DNA of 64,000 nt from Zhihengliuella sp. ISTPL4. Its GTDB lineage: Bacteria; Actinomycetota; Actinomycetes; Actinomycetales; Microbacteriaceae. The translations under genes and the position numbers were made by a program. The notes below the pieces were generated by a model that was not told where the DNA came from, did not search any database, and was given only the letters and a program-made list of their open reading frames with translations. The stretch spans positions 1,828,727-1,892,726 of the forward strand of contig NZ_CP025422.1 in the NCBI RefSeq assembly GCF_002848265.1, written 5' to 3'. Within the stretch, counting starts at the first letter, position 1, and each line of letters starts with the position of its first letter. Below are positions 34,134 through 42,687 of this stretch, piece after piece.

Positions 34134-34670
34134 TCAGGCGGGAGTGCCGCCGGGACGCGGCTGCTCTTCGGAAGCGGCAGCGTCCTCCTCGGCAGGTGCG
34201 GACGCCTCAGGCTCCTCCTCAGCGTCCGAGGCGGGCGGGTCCGCGGCCGCGTCCCGCTCCGCCGTGGCTTCGAGGGGCTCGGTGAGCCCCGTCTCGGGCG
34301 CGGTCTCGCGGTGGCCACGGCTTCGGCGCACCAGCGCGGTGAGACCACGCCAACCGAGGAGGAACGCCCCGAGCACCAGCGTGGCGACGATGATGAACGG
34401 CAGCTCCGCGGTGTCACCGCTGAGCAGCCGCAGCAGCATCCCTCCGACGACGGTCACCGCCCAGACGACCGCGCCCCACGGCAGCGACCAGGGCCGCCGC
34501 GGACGCGCGGGCAGCAGGAACGCGGCAGCATGCCCCAGCAGCAGGGCGACGAGGAAGGGCCAGGCCGTGAGGAGGAAGCCTGCCGGGTCTTCCTGATGCG
34601 AGGCTCGGCCGATGGCGGCGAAGACCAGGACGAGGACGGCATCGACGAGGAAAGCGGGGAGGAACCTCAT
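34134..34670 (-). CDS. DUF3054 family membrane protein
   Basis: A 178-aa protein with four hydrophobic segments in the first 115 residues (AFLVDAVLVLVFAAIGRASH, TAWPFLVALLLGHAAAFLLP, GAVVWAVTVVGGMLLRLL, PFIIVATLVLGAFLLGW), matching the DUF3054 pattern including the early IGRASH and TAWPF blocks. The last 60 residues form an acidic Glu/Ala tail. Function of the family is unknown. ATG at 34670 is supported by TAGGGT ending 6 bases upstream. Confidence 0.8.
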   Translation of the reverse strand: MRFLPAFLVDAVLVLVFAAIGRASHQEDPAGFLLTAWPFLVALLLGHAAAFLLPARPRRPWSLPWGAVVWAVTVVGGMLLRLLSGDTAELPFIIVATLVLGAFLLGWRGLTALVRRSRGHRETAPETGLTEPLEATAERDAAADPPASDAEEEPEASAPAEEDAAASEEQPRPGGTPA

Positions 34671-34676
34671 TCCTCG

Positions 34677-34682
34677 ACCCTA
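34677..34682 (-). promoter_or_regulatory. Leaderless -10 (TAGGGT) of the DUF3054 gene
   Basis: TAGGGT ends 6 bases before the ATG at 34670. Confidence 0.5.
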
Positions 34683-34694
34683 CGCGGAACCCGC

Positions 34695-35354
34695 TCACTC
34701 GAAGCGCGTGAACCGCCCGTCGCGCAGAACCGGGACCGCGTCCACCGCATCCAGGACGGCCGCGTCGGCGATGCTCGTCGGCACCAGCCCGGCGGCCCGG
34801 ATCCGGTCCGTCGCCGGGACACCGGCCTGCAGCTCACGACCGGAGCCCGTCGCCCCGATCAGGTGCTTCAGCGCGCGGCGCAGGGAACGGAAACCCTCCG
34901 CTGCCACGGCCGCATCCGGCGCCGTGTGGTCGATGCCGAGGTCGGTGAGCGCCGCAGCGATCGCCCCGGCCCCGAGCTGGTCCTCCACCGCGACGCGGAG
35001 CTCTCCCGCGGCATCGAGCTCCCCGGCCGGGATGAGCGCCACCGAGGTGCGACCCTGCCGACGCTCCTGCTCCGCCTGCACGGCTCTGGCCACGGCACCG
35101 GCGTTGCGGATCGCGCCGAGCAGGACCGTGGATCCGGCGGGGGAGGCGGCCGCGACCGCCGCCCCGTTCCGCGACCATCCGAGGGCCGTCGAGAGGTCGA
35201 CGTCCGCTCCCGCGGCCACCGCATCCACGATGGTCGACGAGAACCGCAGGACGTCGATGACGACGACCACATCGGCGGGAGCGAGACGGGCGAGCCCGGA
35301 TACTCCCCAGTCGAGTCGGACCTGATACGGGGACTGATCGAACGGCGACGGCAT
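34695..35354 (-). CDS. 2-phosphosulfolactate phosphatase family protein (ComB-like)
   Basis: A 219-aa protein of the ComB family (pfam 04029), Mg2+-dependent phosphatases first known from coenzyme M synthesis. Family features include VVVIDVLRFSSTIVDAVAAG near residue 30, GSTVLLGAIRNAGAVARAV, VALIPAGE and VAVEDQLGAGAI. No other sulfolactate or coenzyme M genes are nearby, so the physiological substrate in this organism is unknown. ATG at 35354 follows a TAGGCT box by 6 bases. Confidence 0.85.
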   Translation of the reverse strand: MPSPFDQSPYQVRLDWGVSGLARLAPADVVVVIDVLRFSSTIVDAVAAGADVDLSTALGWSRNGAAVAAASPAGSTVLLGAIRNAGAVARAVQAEQERRQGRTSVALIPAGELDAAGELRVAVEDQLGAGAIAAALTDLGIDHTAPDAAVAAEGFRSLRRALKHLIGATGSGRELQAGVPATDRIRAAGLVPTSIADAAVLDAVDAVPVLRDGRFTRFE

Positions 35355-35360
35355 CCGTCC

Positions 35361-35366
35361 AGCCTA
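35361..35366 (-). promoter_or_regulatory. Leaderless -10 (TAGGCT) of the ComB-like gene
   Basis: TAGGCT ends 6 bases before the ATG at 35354. Confidence 0.5.
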
Positions 35367-35372
35367 GAGCCG

Positions 35373-36833
35373 TCAGTCGGCCGCGAGCGCCTCGACGGGA
35401 GCCACCCTGGTCGCCAACCGGGTCGGCGTCGCGGCCGCCACCAGCGTGAGCAGCGCGGTCGCCGCGACGATGATCACCACGGGCAGCCACGGCACCTGCG
35501 GAGCGATCAGCCCGGCGGGGGTGAACTCCGGCAGGACCGGCACGGACCCGAGCAGCGACTGGGCCGCAATCCATCCGTAGAGCACGCCGAGCACGAGTCC
35601 GGTGAGGGTCGCCGCCACCGTGATGTGCGTCGCCTCCAGCAGCACCATGCGGCGCACCTGCCGGTTCGACAGGCCGATCGAGCGCAGCAGCCCGAGCTCG
35701 CGGCGTCGCTGCACCACCCCGATGGTGAGCAGGTTGACGAGGCCCACGGCGGCGATCACGGCGGAGACCGCGACGAGCACCATCATGATCGCGGCGAACG
35801 CGTCGTACGGGGCGAAGAACTCCGCCGGGATCTCCTCGGTGGTCTGACTCGTCATCAGGCGCTTCGACGATTCCAGGGCCACCGCGAACATCGTCACCAG
35901 CGTGACGCCCATGACGACGCCGATGGCCATCCGCGACGACCGCTCCGGGTACCGGAGGGCGTTCTCGGCCGCGAGGCGTGCGGTCGCGCTGGACCCGAAC
36001 ATCCGCCCCACGAGCCGGAGCACCGGCGGCATGAAGAGCACCGAACCGAGTGCGAGGCCGGTGAAGGAGAGGATGCCGCCGAAGAACGCGACCACGACGC
36101 CGAGCGGCGTGATGAGACCGAGCACGACGCCACCAGCGAGCAGGGCCGCACCGGAGATGAGCAGCACCCAGGCTCCGATAGGACGACCCTTCCGCCCGGA
36201 GACCTCCTCGCGCGTGCGCTCGACGGCACCGCCCAGGGCCTGCAGCGGCGTGACGGCGAGGACGCGGCGCGACCCCACCCAGGCGGCGGCCCACGTGGTG
36301 AGCGCGACGCCGACCGCCGGGAGCGCGAGAGCCGGCTGCGCGAGAGAGAAGGACGACGGCGGGTTGTCGATGAGCTGGCCGCCGAGCTGGACGGCGGCCG
36401 CCGAGAGGAGGAGGCCGGCGAGCAGCCCGAGCCCCGCTCCGAGGAGCCCGACGACGAGGCCCTGCCGGCCGACCTGCACCCGCTGCGACCGTGCCGTCGC
36501 CCCGATGAGGCGCAGCAGTGCGATCTGCCGCGTGCGGCCGGCGATGATTGTCGAGAACGTGTTCGCCGTGACGATCGCCGCCACGTACATCGCCACCGCC
36601 GTGAGCAGCACCGACAGGATCGCGACGACGATCGCGAGGGTACCGCTGTCGCCGATGAACGGATCGGCCTGGAGCACGGCGCCGATGTAGGCGGTGATCT
36701 CGACGAGGAACACCCCGAACGCCGAGGACAGCGCCGCGACGAGGACGCTCGCGCCCATGCCGCGGTCACGGAGCCAGGCCAGCCGGGGTCCGGTCGTCCG
36801 CGTCTCCGGGACGACCGTGGCGAGCGCGGTCAT
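35373..36833 (-). CDS. FtsX-like ABC transporter permease
   Basis: A 486-aa permease of the MacB/FtsX superfamily with two FtsX-type halves. The cytoplasmic coupling stretches ALLRLIGATARSQRVQVGRQ and GLLRSIGLSNRQVRRMVLLE are the conserved repeats, each followed by TM bundles. It lacks the large extracytoplasmic MacB domain, so it resembles the short actinobacterial exporters found next to NarL-type two-component systems. ATG at 36833 overlaps the stop of the ATPase gene (ATGA) and has GGAGG upstream. Cargo may be a lipophilic compound, antimicrobial peptide or lipoprotein. Confidence 0.9.
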   Translation of the reverse strand: MTALATVVPETRTTGPRLAWLRDRGMGASVLVAALSSAFGVFLVEITAYIGAVLQADPFIGDSGTLAIVVAILSVLLTAVAMYVAAIVTANTFSTIIAGRTRQIALLRLIGATARSQRVQVGRQGLVVGLLGAGLGLLAGLLLSAAAVQLGGQLIDNPPSSFSLAQPALALPAVGVALTTWAAAWVGSRRVLAVTPLQALGGAVERTREEVSGRKGRPIGAWVLLISGAALLAGGVVLGLITPLGVVVAFFGGILSFTGLALGSVLFMPPVLRLVGRMFGSSATARLAAENALRYPERSSRMAIGVVMGVTLVTMFAVALESSKRLMTSQTTEEIPAEFFAPYDAFAAIMMVLVAVSAVIAAVGLVNLLTIGVVQRRRELGLLRSIGLSNRQVRRMVLLEATHITVAATLTGLVLGVLYGWIAAQSLLGSVPVLPEFTPAGLIAPQVPWLPVVIIVAATALLTLVAAATPTRLATRVAPVEALAAD

Positions 36834-37591
36834 GCCGACACCTCCGCGGCGAGCATGTAGGCGGAGATCTGCTCCGCGGTCTGGCGCGGGTGGTCTGCGA
36901 CGATCCGGCCGTCGCCGAGGTAGAGCACCCGGTCGGCGTGGCTGGCCGCGATCGCGTCGTGCGTGACCATCGCGATGGACTGACCGTGCTCCCGGCTGGC
37001 GGCAGCGAGCAGCCGCAACACCTCCCGCCCGGTCTGGGAGTCGAGGTTGCCGGTGGGCTCGTCCGCGAACACGAGGTCGGGGGCGGTGGCGAGGGCCCTG
37101 GCGATGGCGACGCGCTGCTGCTGCCCGCCCGAGAGCTGGTGCGGACGGTGACCGAGGCGCTTGCCGAGACCGAGCGTCTCGATGAGACCGTCGATCCGTG
37201 CCCGCTCGATGGCGCTGGGCCGTCGGCCGTCGAGCTCGAACGGCAGCAGGATGTTGCCGAGGGCGTCGAGCGTGGGGACGAGGTTGAACGCCTGGAAAAT
37301 GAACCCGACGCGGCGGCGGCGCAGGATCGTGAGGTCGAGGTCGCCGAGGCCGGTGATCTCGGTGTCGCCGATCCACGCCCGCCCCTCGGTCGGGCTGTCG
37401 AGGCCGGCCATGATGTGCATGAGGGTGGACTTGCCCGAGCCGGACGGGCCCATGATGGCGGTGAACTGTCCGCGGCGGATGCCGACGCTCACGTCGTCGA
37501 GCGCGTGGACGGTGCCCTCGCCCGAACCGTAGGTCTTCTTCAGGTGCTGGACGCGGGCGGCGAGCCCGAGGTCGGTGGTCGTGATCTCCAT
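36830..37591 (-). CDS. ABC transporter ATP-binding protein (MacB/LolD type)
   Basis: A 253-aa ATPase with Walker [11 protein letters not shown]-loop [12 protein letters not shown], signature [15 protein letters not shown], Walker [13 protein letters not shown] and switch His in MVTHD. The FQxFNL and ADEPTGNLD forms are typical of MacB/LolD ATPases that power FtsX-like permeases. Start ATG 37591 with TAGCGT ending 7 bases upstream. Operon: ATPase then permease; the two-component genes upstream on the same strand are separated by a palindromic repeat. Confidence 0.95.
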   Translation of the reverse strand: MEITTTDLGLAARVQHLKKTYGSGEGTVHALDDVSVGIRRGQFTAIMGPSGSGKSTLMHIMAGLDSPTEGRAWIGDTEITGLGDLDLTILRRRRVGFIFQAFNLVPTLDALGNILLPFELDGRRPSAIERARIDGLIETLGLGKRLGHRPHQLSGGQQQRVAIARALATAPDLVFADEPTGNLDSQTGREVLRLLAAASREHGQSIAMVTHDAIAASHADRVLYLGDGRIVADHPRQTAEQISAYMLAAEVSA

Positions 37592-37598
37592 GGTTCCG

Positions 37599-37604
37599 AC
37601 GCTA
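37599..37604 (-). promoter_or_regulatory. Leaderless -10 (TAGCGT) of the ABC ATPase gene
   Basis: TAGCGT ends 7 bases before the ATG at 37591; may be the target of the adjacent response regulator. Confidence 0.5.
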
Positions 37605-37677
37605 TTTCCGCGCCCCCGTCCCCCGCGTCGCCCTCGGGAAGCATCCCGCTACATCGCGAGGATGATCCCCCTCCCCT

Positions 37678-37755
37678 CGACCCACCCCCTTTCGGTCGAC
37701 CCACCCCTCTGCGGACCGCCACAAGGGGCCGGGAGGAACGAAAGGGGGTGGGTCG
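37678..37755. repeat. Dispersed palindromic repeat, GACCCACCCC family, copy 1
   Basis: Perfect 17-bp arms CGACCCACCCCCTTTCG (37678-37694) and CGAAAGGGGGTGGGTCG (37739-37755) around 44 bases that include CAAGGGGCCGGG. It lies 3 bases past the response-regulator stop and may terminate that transcript. Shares its core with the element at 40438. Confidence 0.82.
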
Positions 37756-37758
37756 GCG

Positions 37759-38394
37759 TCAGGCGAGGCCGTGCTCGAACGCGAAGACCACGAGCTGCAC
37801 GCGGTCGCGGAGGGCGAGCTTCGTGAGGATGCGGCTGATGTGCGTCTTCACCGTGGCTTCGCTGAGGAACTCCCGCGCGGCGATCTCGGCGTTCGAGAGT
37901 CCGCGGGCGGCGAGCGCGAAGATCTCCCGCTCCCGCTCCGTCAGCTCGGCGTACTGCGGCGGCACGGGCTTCGGAGCCTCCGCGAAGTGCTCGAACAGCT
38001 CCCTGGTCGCCGAGGCTGCGATGACGCTCGACCCGGCGTGCACGGTCCTGATCGCGGCGAGGAGGAACTCCGGATCCGCGTCCTTGAGGAGGAACCCGCT
38101 CGCTCCCTGCCGGATCGCCCTGGCTGCGGCCTCGTCGAGATCGAACGTGGTGAGCATGACGATGCGCGGGGGCTCCGGACGCGCCAGGATCTCGGCGGTC
38201 GCGGTCAGCCCGTCCATCACCGGCATCCGGATGTCCATGAGCACGACATCGGGCCGGGTCGCGGCAACGACGGCGAGCGCCTCCTGTCCGTTCCCGGCCT
38301 CCCCCACGACCTCGAGGTCCGGCTGAGAAGCCACGAGCATGCGGATCCCCGCCCGGAACAGCGCCTGGTCGTCGACGAGCACGACTCTGATCAC
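37759..38394 (-). CDS. NarL/FixJ family response regulator
   Basis: A 211-aa two-component regulator. The receiver domain has the acidic pocket VDDQ, phospho-acceptor Asp54 in DVVLMDIRMPVMDG, Thr in VMLTTFDLDE and Lys in FLLKDADPE. The C-terminal LuxR-type helix-turn-helix reads LTEREREIFALAARGLSN and LSEATVKTHISRILTKL. GTG at 38394 overlaps the kinase stop (GTGA). The likely target is the ABC exporter operon downstream and its own genes. Confidence 0.95.
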   Translation of the reverse strand: MIRVVLVDDQALFRAGIRMLVASQPDLEVVGEAGNGQEALAVVAATRPDVVLMDIRMPVMDGLTATAEILARPEPPRIVMLTTFDLDEAAARAIRQGASGFLLKDADPEFLLAAIRTVHAGSSVIAASATRELFEHFAEAPKPVPPQYAELTEREREIFALAARGLSNAEIAAREFLSEATVKTHISRILTKLALRDRVQLVVFAFEHGLA

Positions 38395-39572
38395 TGCGGG
38401 GCTCCGATCGGAAGGCTGCTCTGGACGACGAACTGCGCACCACGGCGCTCGGCTTGCAGACTACCGCCCACGAGTTGCGCCCGCTCGCGCATGCCGATGA
38501 GCCCGTGTCCTCCCGGTGTTCCCGGCAGCGAATCGGGAGACACGGTGTTGCGGACCTCGATGTCCACCCGATCAGGGAGCCATGCGAGATGCACGTCCAC
38601 CGCACCGTCGCCGTGGCGGATCGCGTTGGTCAGCGCTTCCTGCAGGATCCGGTAGACGGCGAGCTGGATGGCGCCGGGCGGCTCCCCAGGAGGCATGGGG
38701 TCGACGGTGACCCGCGGCTCGATGCCCGCCTGGCGCACCTGGGCGAACAGCGTCTCGAGGTCGGCGAGCGTCGGCTGGGGACCGTCGCCCTGCCGATGAC
38801 GGAGCTGGGTGAGGAGCATGCGCACGTCGCTCAGGGCCCCGCGGGCGGTCTGCGCGATGGTGCCGAGCGCCTCCGTCGCCATCTCCGGCTTCACCGCCGC
38901 AGCGTAGCGTGCGCCGTCGGCCTGCGCGATGACCACGGCCAGCGAGTGCGCCACGACGTCATGCATGTCCCGTGCGATGCGGACCCGTTCCTGCTCCTCC
39001 GCCGCCAGCGCCTCGGCTTGCAGCTGCGCCGATCGGGTGCGCCGGTTGCGCAGCACGACCCGCCACAGCAGGCCGCACACCCACGCGAACCCGAGCGCCA
39101 TGATCGATGCCGAGACGAGCAGGGTTCCCCCGGTCACGAGCTCCCACCCGCTGCCGGAGCCGAAGGCGACACCGCCCACGAGCACCATGTACAGTGCGGC
39201 GACGATCCCACCGACGATCACGGAACCGAAGCCCCACCAGAGCACACGGCGCGATCCCCATGCGGAGGTCGCGTACAGCACGAGGAGGATGGCGACATCG
39301 GACGGCAGCGGCCCGAAGCCGGCGAGCATCTGCACGATGGCCCCGGCCCAGGCCGCGGCGAGCGCGAGACCGGGAGCGAGGCGTCCGATCGCCACTCCGC
39401 CGAACAGGAAGATCGAGGACGCGATCAGCCCGATGACGTTGACCGCGGACGAGCCGGCCATCTCCGGTTGAGGTGCGTAGAACACGACTCCGAGCGGTGT
39501 GAAGATGACGAAGAGCAGCACCGCCCCGACGATGTCGAGGACGAGGCCGGCACGGGACAGCGGACGGATCAC
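38391..39572 (-). CDS. Sensor histidine kinase (HisKA_3 type)
   Basis: A 393-aa membrane histidine kinase. About six hydrophobic helices in the first 160 residues form an intramembrane-sensing module without a large external domain. The phospho-acceptor box is RVRIARDMHDVVAHSLAVVI, and the ATPase part has RILQEALTNAIRHGDGA (N box) and GGHGLIGMRERAQLVGG (G box). Such kinases paired with NarL regulators beside an ABC exporter commonly sense cell-envelope stress or antimicrobials. GTG at 39572 has TAGCGT ending 6 bases upstream. Confidence 0.94.
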   Translation of the reverse strand: MIRPLSRAGLVLDIVGAVLLFVIFTPLGVVFYAPQPEMAGSSAVNVIGLIASSIFLFGGVAIGRLAPGLALAAAWAGAIVQMLAGFGPLPSDVAILLVLYATSAWGSRRVLWWGFGSVIVGGIVAALYMVLVGGVAFGSGSGWELVTGGTLLVSASIMALGFAWVCGLLWRVVLRNRRTRSAQLQAEALAAEEQERVRIARDMHDVVAHSLAVVIAQADGARYAAAVKPEMATEALGTIAQTARGALSDVRMLLTQLRHRQGDGPQPTLADLETLFAQVRQAGIEPRVTVDPMPPGEPPGAIQLAVYRILQEALTNAIRHGDGAVDVHLAWLPDRVDIEVRNTVSPDSLPGTPGGHGLIGMRERAQLVGGSLQAERRGAQFVVQSSLPIGAPQ

Positions 39573-39578
39573 TCCCCC

Positions 39579-39584
39579 ACGCTA
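39579..39584 (-). promoter_or_regulatory. Leaderless -10 (TAGCGT) of the histidine kinase gene
   Basis: TAGCGT ends 6 bases before the GTG at 39572. The identical hexamer precedes the ABC ATPase gene. Confidence 0.5.
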
Positions 39585-39626
39585 CGCGAGCGGCTCGGGG
39601 CCGGCATCCGTCGCGGGATGTATCCG

Positions 39627-40418
39627 TCAGGCGCGGGCGAGGATCTCCCCGTGCGGCACGAGGAACCAGCCGTCGCCGTCGTCGGCCCAGCGCTTCCAGG
39701 CGTCGCTGATCTCCTGCAGGTCGGCCGCCGATGCCATCTCCTGGTCCACGAGCTGCCGGGCGAGCGCCGATTCCAGGATGCGGTCGGCCCACATCCCGCC
39801 CCACCAGGCGCGCTCGGATGGCGTCGCGTAGCACCAGGTGGACGCCGTCGCCGTGACGTCAGCGAAGCCCGCCGCCCGCGCCCAGGCCAGGAGGCGGCGG
39901 CCGGCATCCGGCTCTCCGCCGTTCGCCCGGGCGGCGGCGCGGTAGAGCGCGAGCCACCGGTCGAGCTCCGGGAGCACCGGGAACCACACGAAGCCCGCGT
40001 AGTCGGCGTCGCGGGCGGCGATGAGTCCGCCGGGCTTCGCGACCCGGCGCATCTCCCGCAACGCCTGCACCGGATCCGCGACGTGCTGCAGCACCTGGTG
40101 CGCGTGCACGACATCGAAGGAGTCGTCGGCGAAGCTCAGCGCGTGCACGTCCTCGACGGAGAAGGCGATGTTCGCGATTCCCTGCGCGGCGGCGAGGTCG
40201 CGGGAGAGGGACAGCGCGGCGTCGTCGATCTCGGTCGCCGTGACGTGCGCGACCACTCCCGCGAAGTCCACCGTGATCGATCCCGGCCCCGCCCCCACGT
40301 CGAGGAGCCGGGTCTCGGCGGTGAGGTGTGGTCGAAGGTAGGCCGCCGAGTTCGCGATGTCCCGCACACTGTGCGAGCGGAGGACGGATTCGTGGTGTCC
40401 ATGCGTGTACGAGGCCAT
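39627..40418 (-). CDS. Class I SAM-dependent methyltransferase (UbiE/type 11-like)
   Basis: A 263-aa cytoplasmic methyltransferase. SAM-binding motifs are LLDVGAGPGSITVDFA (motif I), TATEIDDAALSLSRDLAA (motif II) and SFDVVHAHQVLQHVADPV (motif post-II/III), followed by MRRVAKPGGLIAARD. The C-terminal half has Trp-rich segments (WCYATPSERAWWGGMW) typical of type 11 methyltransferases acting on small or lipid substrates. Proximity to menaquinone genes suggests, but does not show, demethylmenaquinone methylation; the sequence is not a canonical UbiE/MenG. ATG 40418 with CAGACT 6 bases upstream. Confidence 0.85.
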   Translation of the reverse strand: MASYTHGHHESVLRSHSVRDIANSAAYLRPHLTAETRLLDVGAGPGSITVDFAGVVAHVTATEIDDAALSLSRDLAAAQGIANIAFSVEDVHALSFADDSFDVVHAHQVLQHVADPVQALREMRRVAKPGGLIAARDADYAGFVWFPVLPELDRWLALYRAAARANGGEPDAGRRLLAWARAAGFADVTATASTWCYATPSERAWWGGMWADRILESALARQLVDQEMASAADLQEISDAWKRWADDGDGWFLVPHGEILARA

Positions 40419-40424
40419 GCGCTC

Positions 40425-40430
40425 AGTCTG
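40425..40430 (-). promoter_or_regulatory. Leaderless -10 (CAGACT) of the methyltransferase gene
   Basis: CAGACT ends 6 bases before the ATG at 40418. Confidence 0.4.
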
Positions 40431-40437
40431 GCACTCC

Positions 40438-40521
40438 CGTCGACCCACCCCGTTGCGTGTTTCCCGGCCCCTTCCGGACGGCCGCAAGGGGCCGGGGTGG
40501 CACGAAAGGGGTGGGTCAACG
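40438..40521. repeat. Dispersed palindromic repeat, GACCCACCCC family, copy 2
   Basis: Outer arms GACCCACCCC (40442-40451) and GGGGTGGGTC (40508-40517) enclose an inner perfect hairpin CCCGGCCCCTT (40463-40473) / AAGGGGCCGGG (40486-40496). Shares GACCCACCCC, AAGGGGCCGGG and ACGAAAGGGG with the copy at 37678. It lies 3 bases past the menE stop. Confidence 0.8.
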
Positions 40522-40523
40522 GG

Positions 40524-41675
40524 TCAGAGGGAGGCGACCATGAGGCGGATCGCCTCGCGGTCGGGCTTGCCGGAGGAGAGGACGTCGAGCTCGTCCACAA
40601 GGATCAGGCGGGACGGACGGGCGTGAGCGCCGATCTCCTCGGCCACCGCCTCCCTGGCCTGGGCGAGTTGCTCGGACTCGCTGCGTCGCAGAGCTTCCCC
40701 GCGCGCTGCGACGATGACGGAGGCCTCGCCCCAGCGGTCATCCGGCACCCCGACGACCACGGCCTGATGCAGCCCGGGGACGGCGCGGACGATGCGCTCG
40801 ACCCGGTCGAGCGAGATGTTGATGCCGCCTGACACGATCACGTTGTCGGCGCGACCGTGCACGCGGACCACGCCGTCTTCGATGAGGCCGAGGTCGCCGG
40901 TCCGGTACCAGCGGATGCCGTGCTCGTCCCGCGCGAACGTGCGCGCGGTCAGCGCCGGGTCGCCCAGGTAGCCCTCCGCGAGCATGGGGCCGGCGATCCG
41001 CAGCTCGCCGTCGATCGCGCGGACGTTCACGGTGTCGAGCGGGACGCCGTCGTACACGCAGCCGCCACTGGTCTCGGTCGAGCCGTAGGTGCGCACGAGA
41101 CGGACTCCGAGGTCCGCCGCCCGTTCCCGCAGCGGCTCCGGGAGCGCCTGCCCCCCGACGAGGATGGCTTCGTAGGCCTGCAGCGCCGCGAGCACCCCCG
41201 GCTCGGCACTCGCGTCGAGCAGCGTCACGATCTGCGCCGGAACGAGGGACGTGTAGAGGGCGGGAATGACGCCCGCCGTCGTGGCGAGCCGCATGCCGCG
41301 CGAGGCCTCGGCGAATGCGCGCGGCGTGAACCGCCCCTCGATTCGGGTCGGCTCGGTGCCCGCGAGGATCGAGCGCACCATCACCTGCAGCCCCGCGACG
41401 TAGCCGGCCGGCAGGGCGAGCAGCCAGCGACCGCTGCCGATCCGAGCGGCGGTGGCCTCCGCGCTCGCCCGCAGGGCCTCACCGCTGAGCGCCACCCGCT
41501 TCGGCACGCCGCTCGACCCGGACGTCGCGATCACCGCGGCGATGCCGTCGTCGACCTCCGCCGGAGCGTCGGCGAGCATCCCGAAGCCGAGGGCCGGTCC
41601 CTCGTCGAGAGCTCGGAGCAGCGCCTCCCGCAGGAGCACGGTGTCTTCTGCGTCGGTCGGGATGAGGGCGGTCAC
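40524..41675 (-). CDS. menE: o-Succinylbenzoate--CoA ligase
   Basis: A 383-aa acyl-adenylate ligase, short for the ANL family, as actinobacterial MenE are. ATP-binding motifs: ATSGSSGVPKRVALSG (P-loop, about residue 50), YGSTETSGG (about 196), RTGDLG and the hinge GRADNVIVSGGINISLDRVE, and the catalytic Lys in SSGKPDREAI near the end. Activates o-succinylbenzoate to its CoA ester in menaquinone synthesis, the step before MenB, whose gene lies 15 bases upstream. GTG at 41675 with GGAGAG upstream. Confidence 0.93.
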   Translation of the reverse strand: MTALIPTDAEDTVLLREALLRALDEGPALGFGMLADAPAEVDDGIAAVIATSGSSGVPKRVALSGEALRASAEATAARIGSGRWLLALPAGYVAGLQVMVRSILAGTEPTRIEGRFTPRAFAEASRGMRLATTAGVIPALYTSLVPAQIVTLLDASAEPGVLAALQAYEAILVGGQALPEPLRERAADLGVRLVRTYGSTETSGGCVYDGVPLDTVNVRAIDGELRIAGPMLAEGYLGDPALTARTFARDEHGIRWYRTGDLGLIEDGVVRVHGRADNVIVSGGINISLDRVERIVRAVPGLHQAVVVGVPDDRWGEASVIVAARGEALRRSESEQLAQAREAVAEEIGAHARPSRLILVDELDVLSSGKPDREAIRLMVASL

Positions 41676-41690
41676 GATCGTCTCTCCGGC

Positions 41691-42611
41691 TCAGTAGTGC
41701 CAGGGGAAGGACGACCAGTCGGGGGCGCGCTTCTCCAGGAAGGAGTCCCGGCCCTCCACGGCCTCATCGGTGCCGTAGGCGAGGCGCGTGGCCTCGCCTG
41801 CGAACACCTGCTGCCCCACGAGCCCGTCGTCGACCGCGTTGAAGGCGAACTTCAGCATCCGGATCGCGGTCGGCGACTTCGTCAACACGGTGCGCGCCAT
41901 CTTCAGCGCCTCGCGCTCGAGCTCGGCGTGCGGCACGACGCGGTTCACGGCGCCCGCATCGTAGGCCCGCTGCGCCGAGTACTCCTCGGCGAGGAAGAAC
42001 ACCTCCCGGGCGAACTTCTGTCCCGTCTGGCGGGCCATGTAGGCCGAGCCGTAGCCGGCGTCGAAGCTGCCGACGTCGGCGTCCGTCTGCTTGAAGCGCG
42101 CGTGCTCGGCGGAGGCGATGGTGAGGTCGCACACCACGTGCAGCGAGTGCCCGCCACCGGCCGCCCACCCGGGGACCACGGCGATGACGACCTTGGGCAT
42201 GAAACGGATGAGCCGCTGCACCTCGAGGATGTGCAGCCGCCCGACAGCCGCTGCGGATGCTCCGCTGACCACGGCGGTCTCCGCATCCGAGTACTTGTAC
42301 CCGTCGCGGCCGCGGATGCGCTGGTCCCCGCCGGAGCAGAACGCCCAGCCGCCGTCCTTCGGGCTCGGACCGTTGCCGGTCAGCAGCACCGCCCCGATGC
42401 GGGCATCCTGTCGGGCGTGGTCGAGGGCACGGTAGAGCTCGTCGACCGTGTGCGGGCGGAAGGCGTTGCGGACCTCAGGGCGGTGGAAGGCGATACGGGC
42501 GACCCCGCCGTCGCGGCTCACGTGCGCGGTGATGTCGGTGTAGTGCTCGGCGCCGGGCGCGAGCTCCCACTCGGCGGGATCGAACAGGTCGGAGACGAAG
42601 CCATCGGTCAC
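41691..42611 (-). CDS. menB: 1,4-Dihydroxy-2-naphthoyl-CoA synthase
   Basis: A 306-aa crotonase-fold enzyme that ring-closes o-succinylbenzoyl-CoA in menaquinone synthesis. Strongly conserved MenB blocks: AFRPHTVDELYRALDHAR, GNGPSPKDGGWAFCSGGDQR, GRLHILEVQRLIRFMPKVV, WAAGGGHSLHVVCDLTIAS, FKQTDADVGSFDAGYGSAY and the C-terminal DWSSFPWHY. I place the start at GTG 42611 since TATGCT ends 6 bases before it, the spacing seen in other leaderless genes here; GTG 42617 would abut that box. Operon with menE. Confidence 0.95.
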   Translation of the reverse strand: MTDGFVSDLFDPAEWELAPGAEHYTDITAHVSRDGGVARIAFHRPEVRNAFRPHTVDELYRALDHARQDARIGAVLLTGNGPSPKDGGWAFCSGGDQRIRGRDGYKYSDAETAVVSGASAAAVGRLHILEVQRLIRFMPKVVIAVVPGWAAGGGHSLHVVCDLTIASAEHARFKQTDADVGSFDAGYGSAYMARQTGQKFAREVFFLAEEYSAQRAYDAGAVNRVVPHAELEREALKMARTVLTKSPTAIRMLKFAFNAVDDGLVGQQVFAGEATRLAYGTDEAVEGRDSFLEKRAPDWSSFPWHY

Positions 42612-42617
42612 GTCCAC

Positions 42618-42623
42618 AGCATA
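42618..42623 (-). promoter_or_regulatory. Leaderless -10 (TATGCT) of menB-menE
   Basis: TATGCT ends 6 bases before GTG 42611, and decides between two nearby in-frame GTG codons. Confidence 0.5.
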
Positions 42624-42642
42624 TTGCCCGGGTGCGCGCCAG

Positions 42643-42674
42643 GAGAGCGCCCACCCCGAAGGGCGGGCGCTCTC
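42643..42674 (-). terminator. Terminator after the PadR-HAAS transcript
   Basis: GAGAGCGCCC / GGGCGCTCTC, a perfect 10-bp stem with a 12-base loop, 13 bases past the HAAS gene stop. Confidence 0.75.
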
Positions 42675-42687
42675 GTGACCATCCGGA

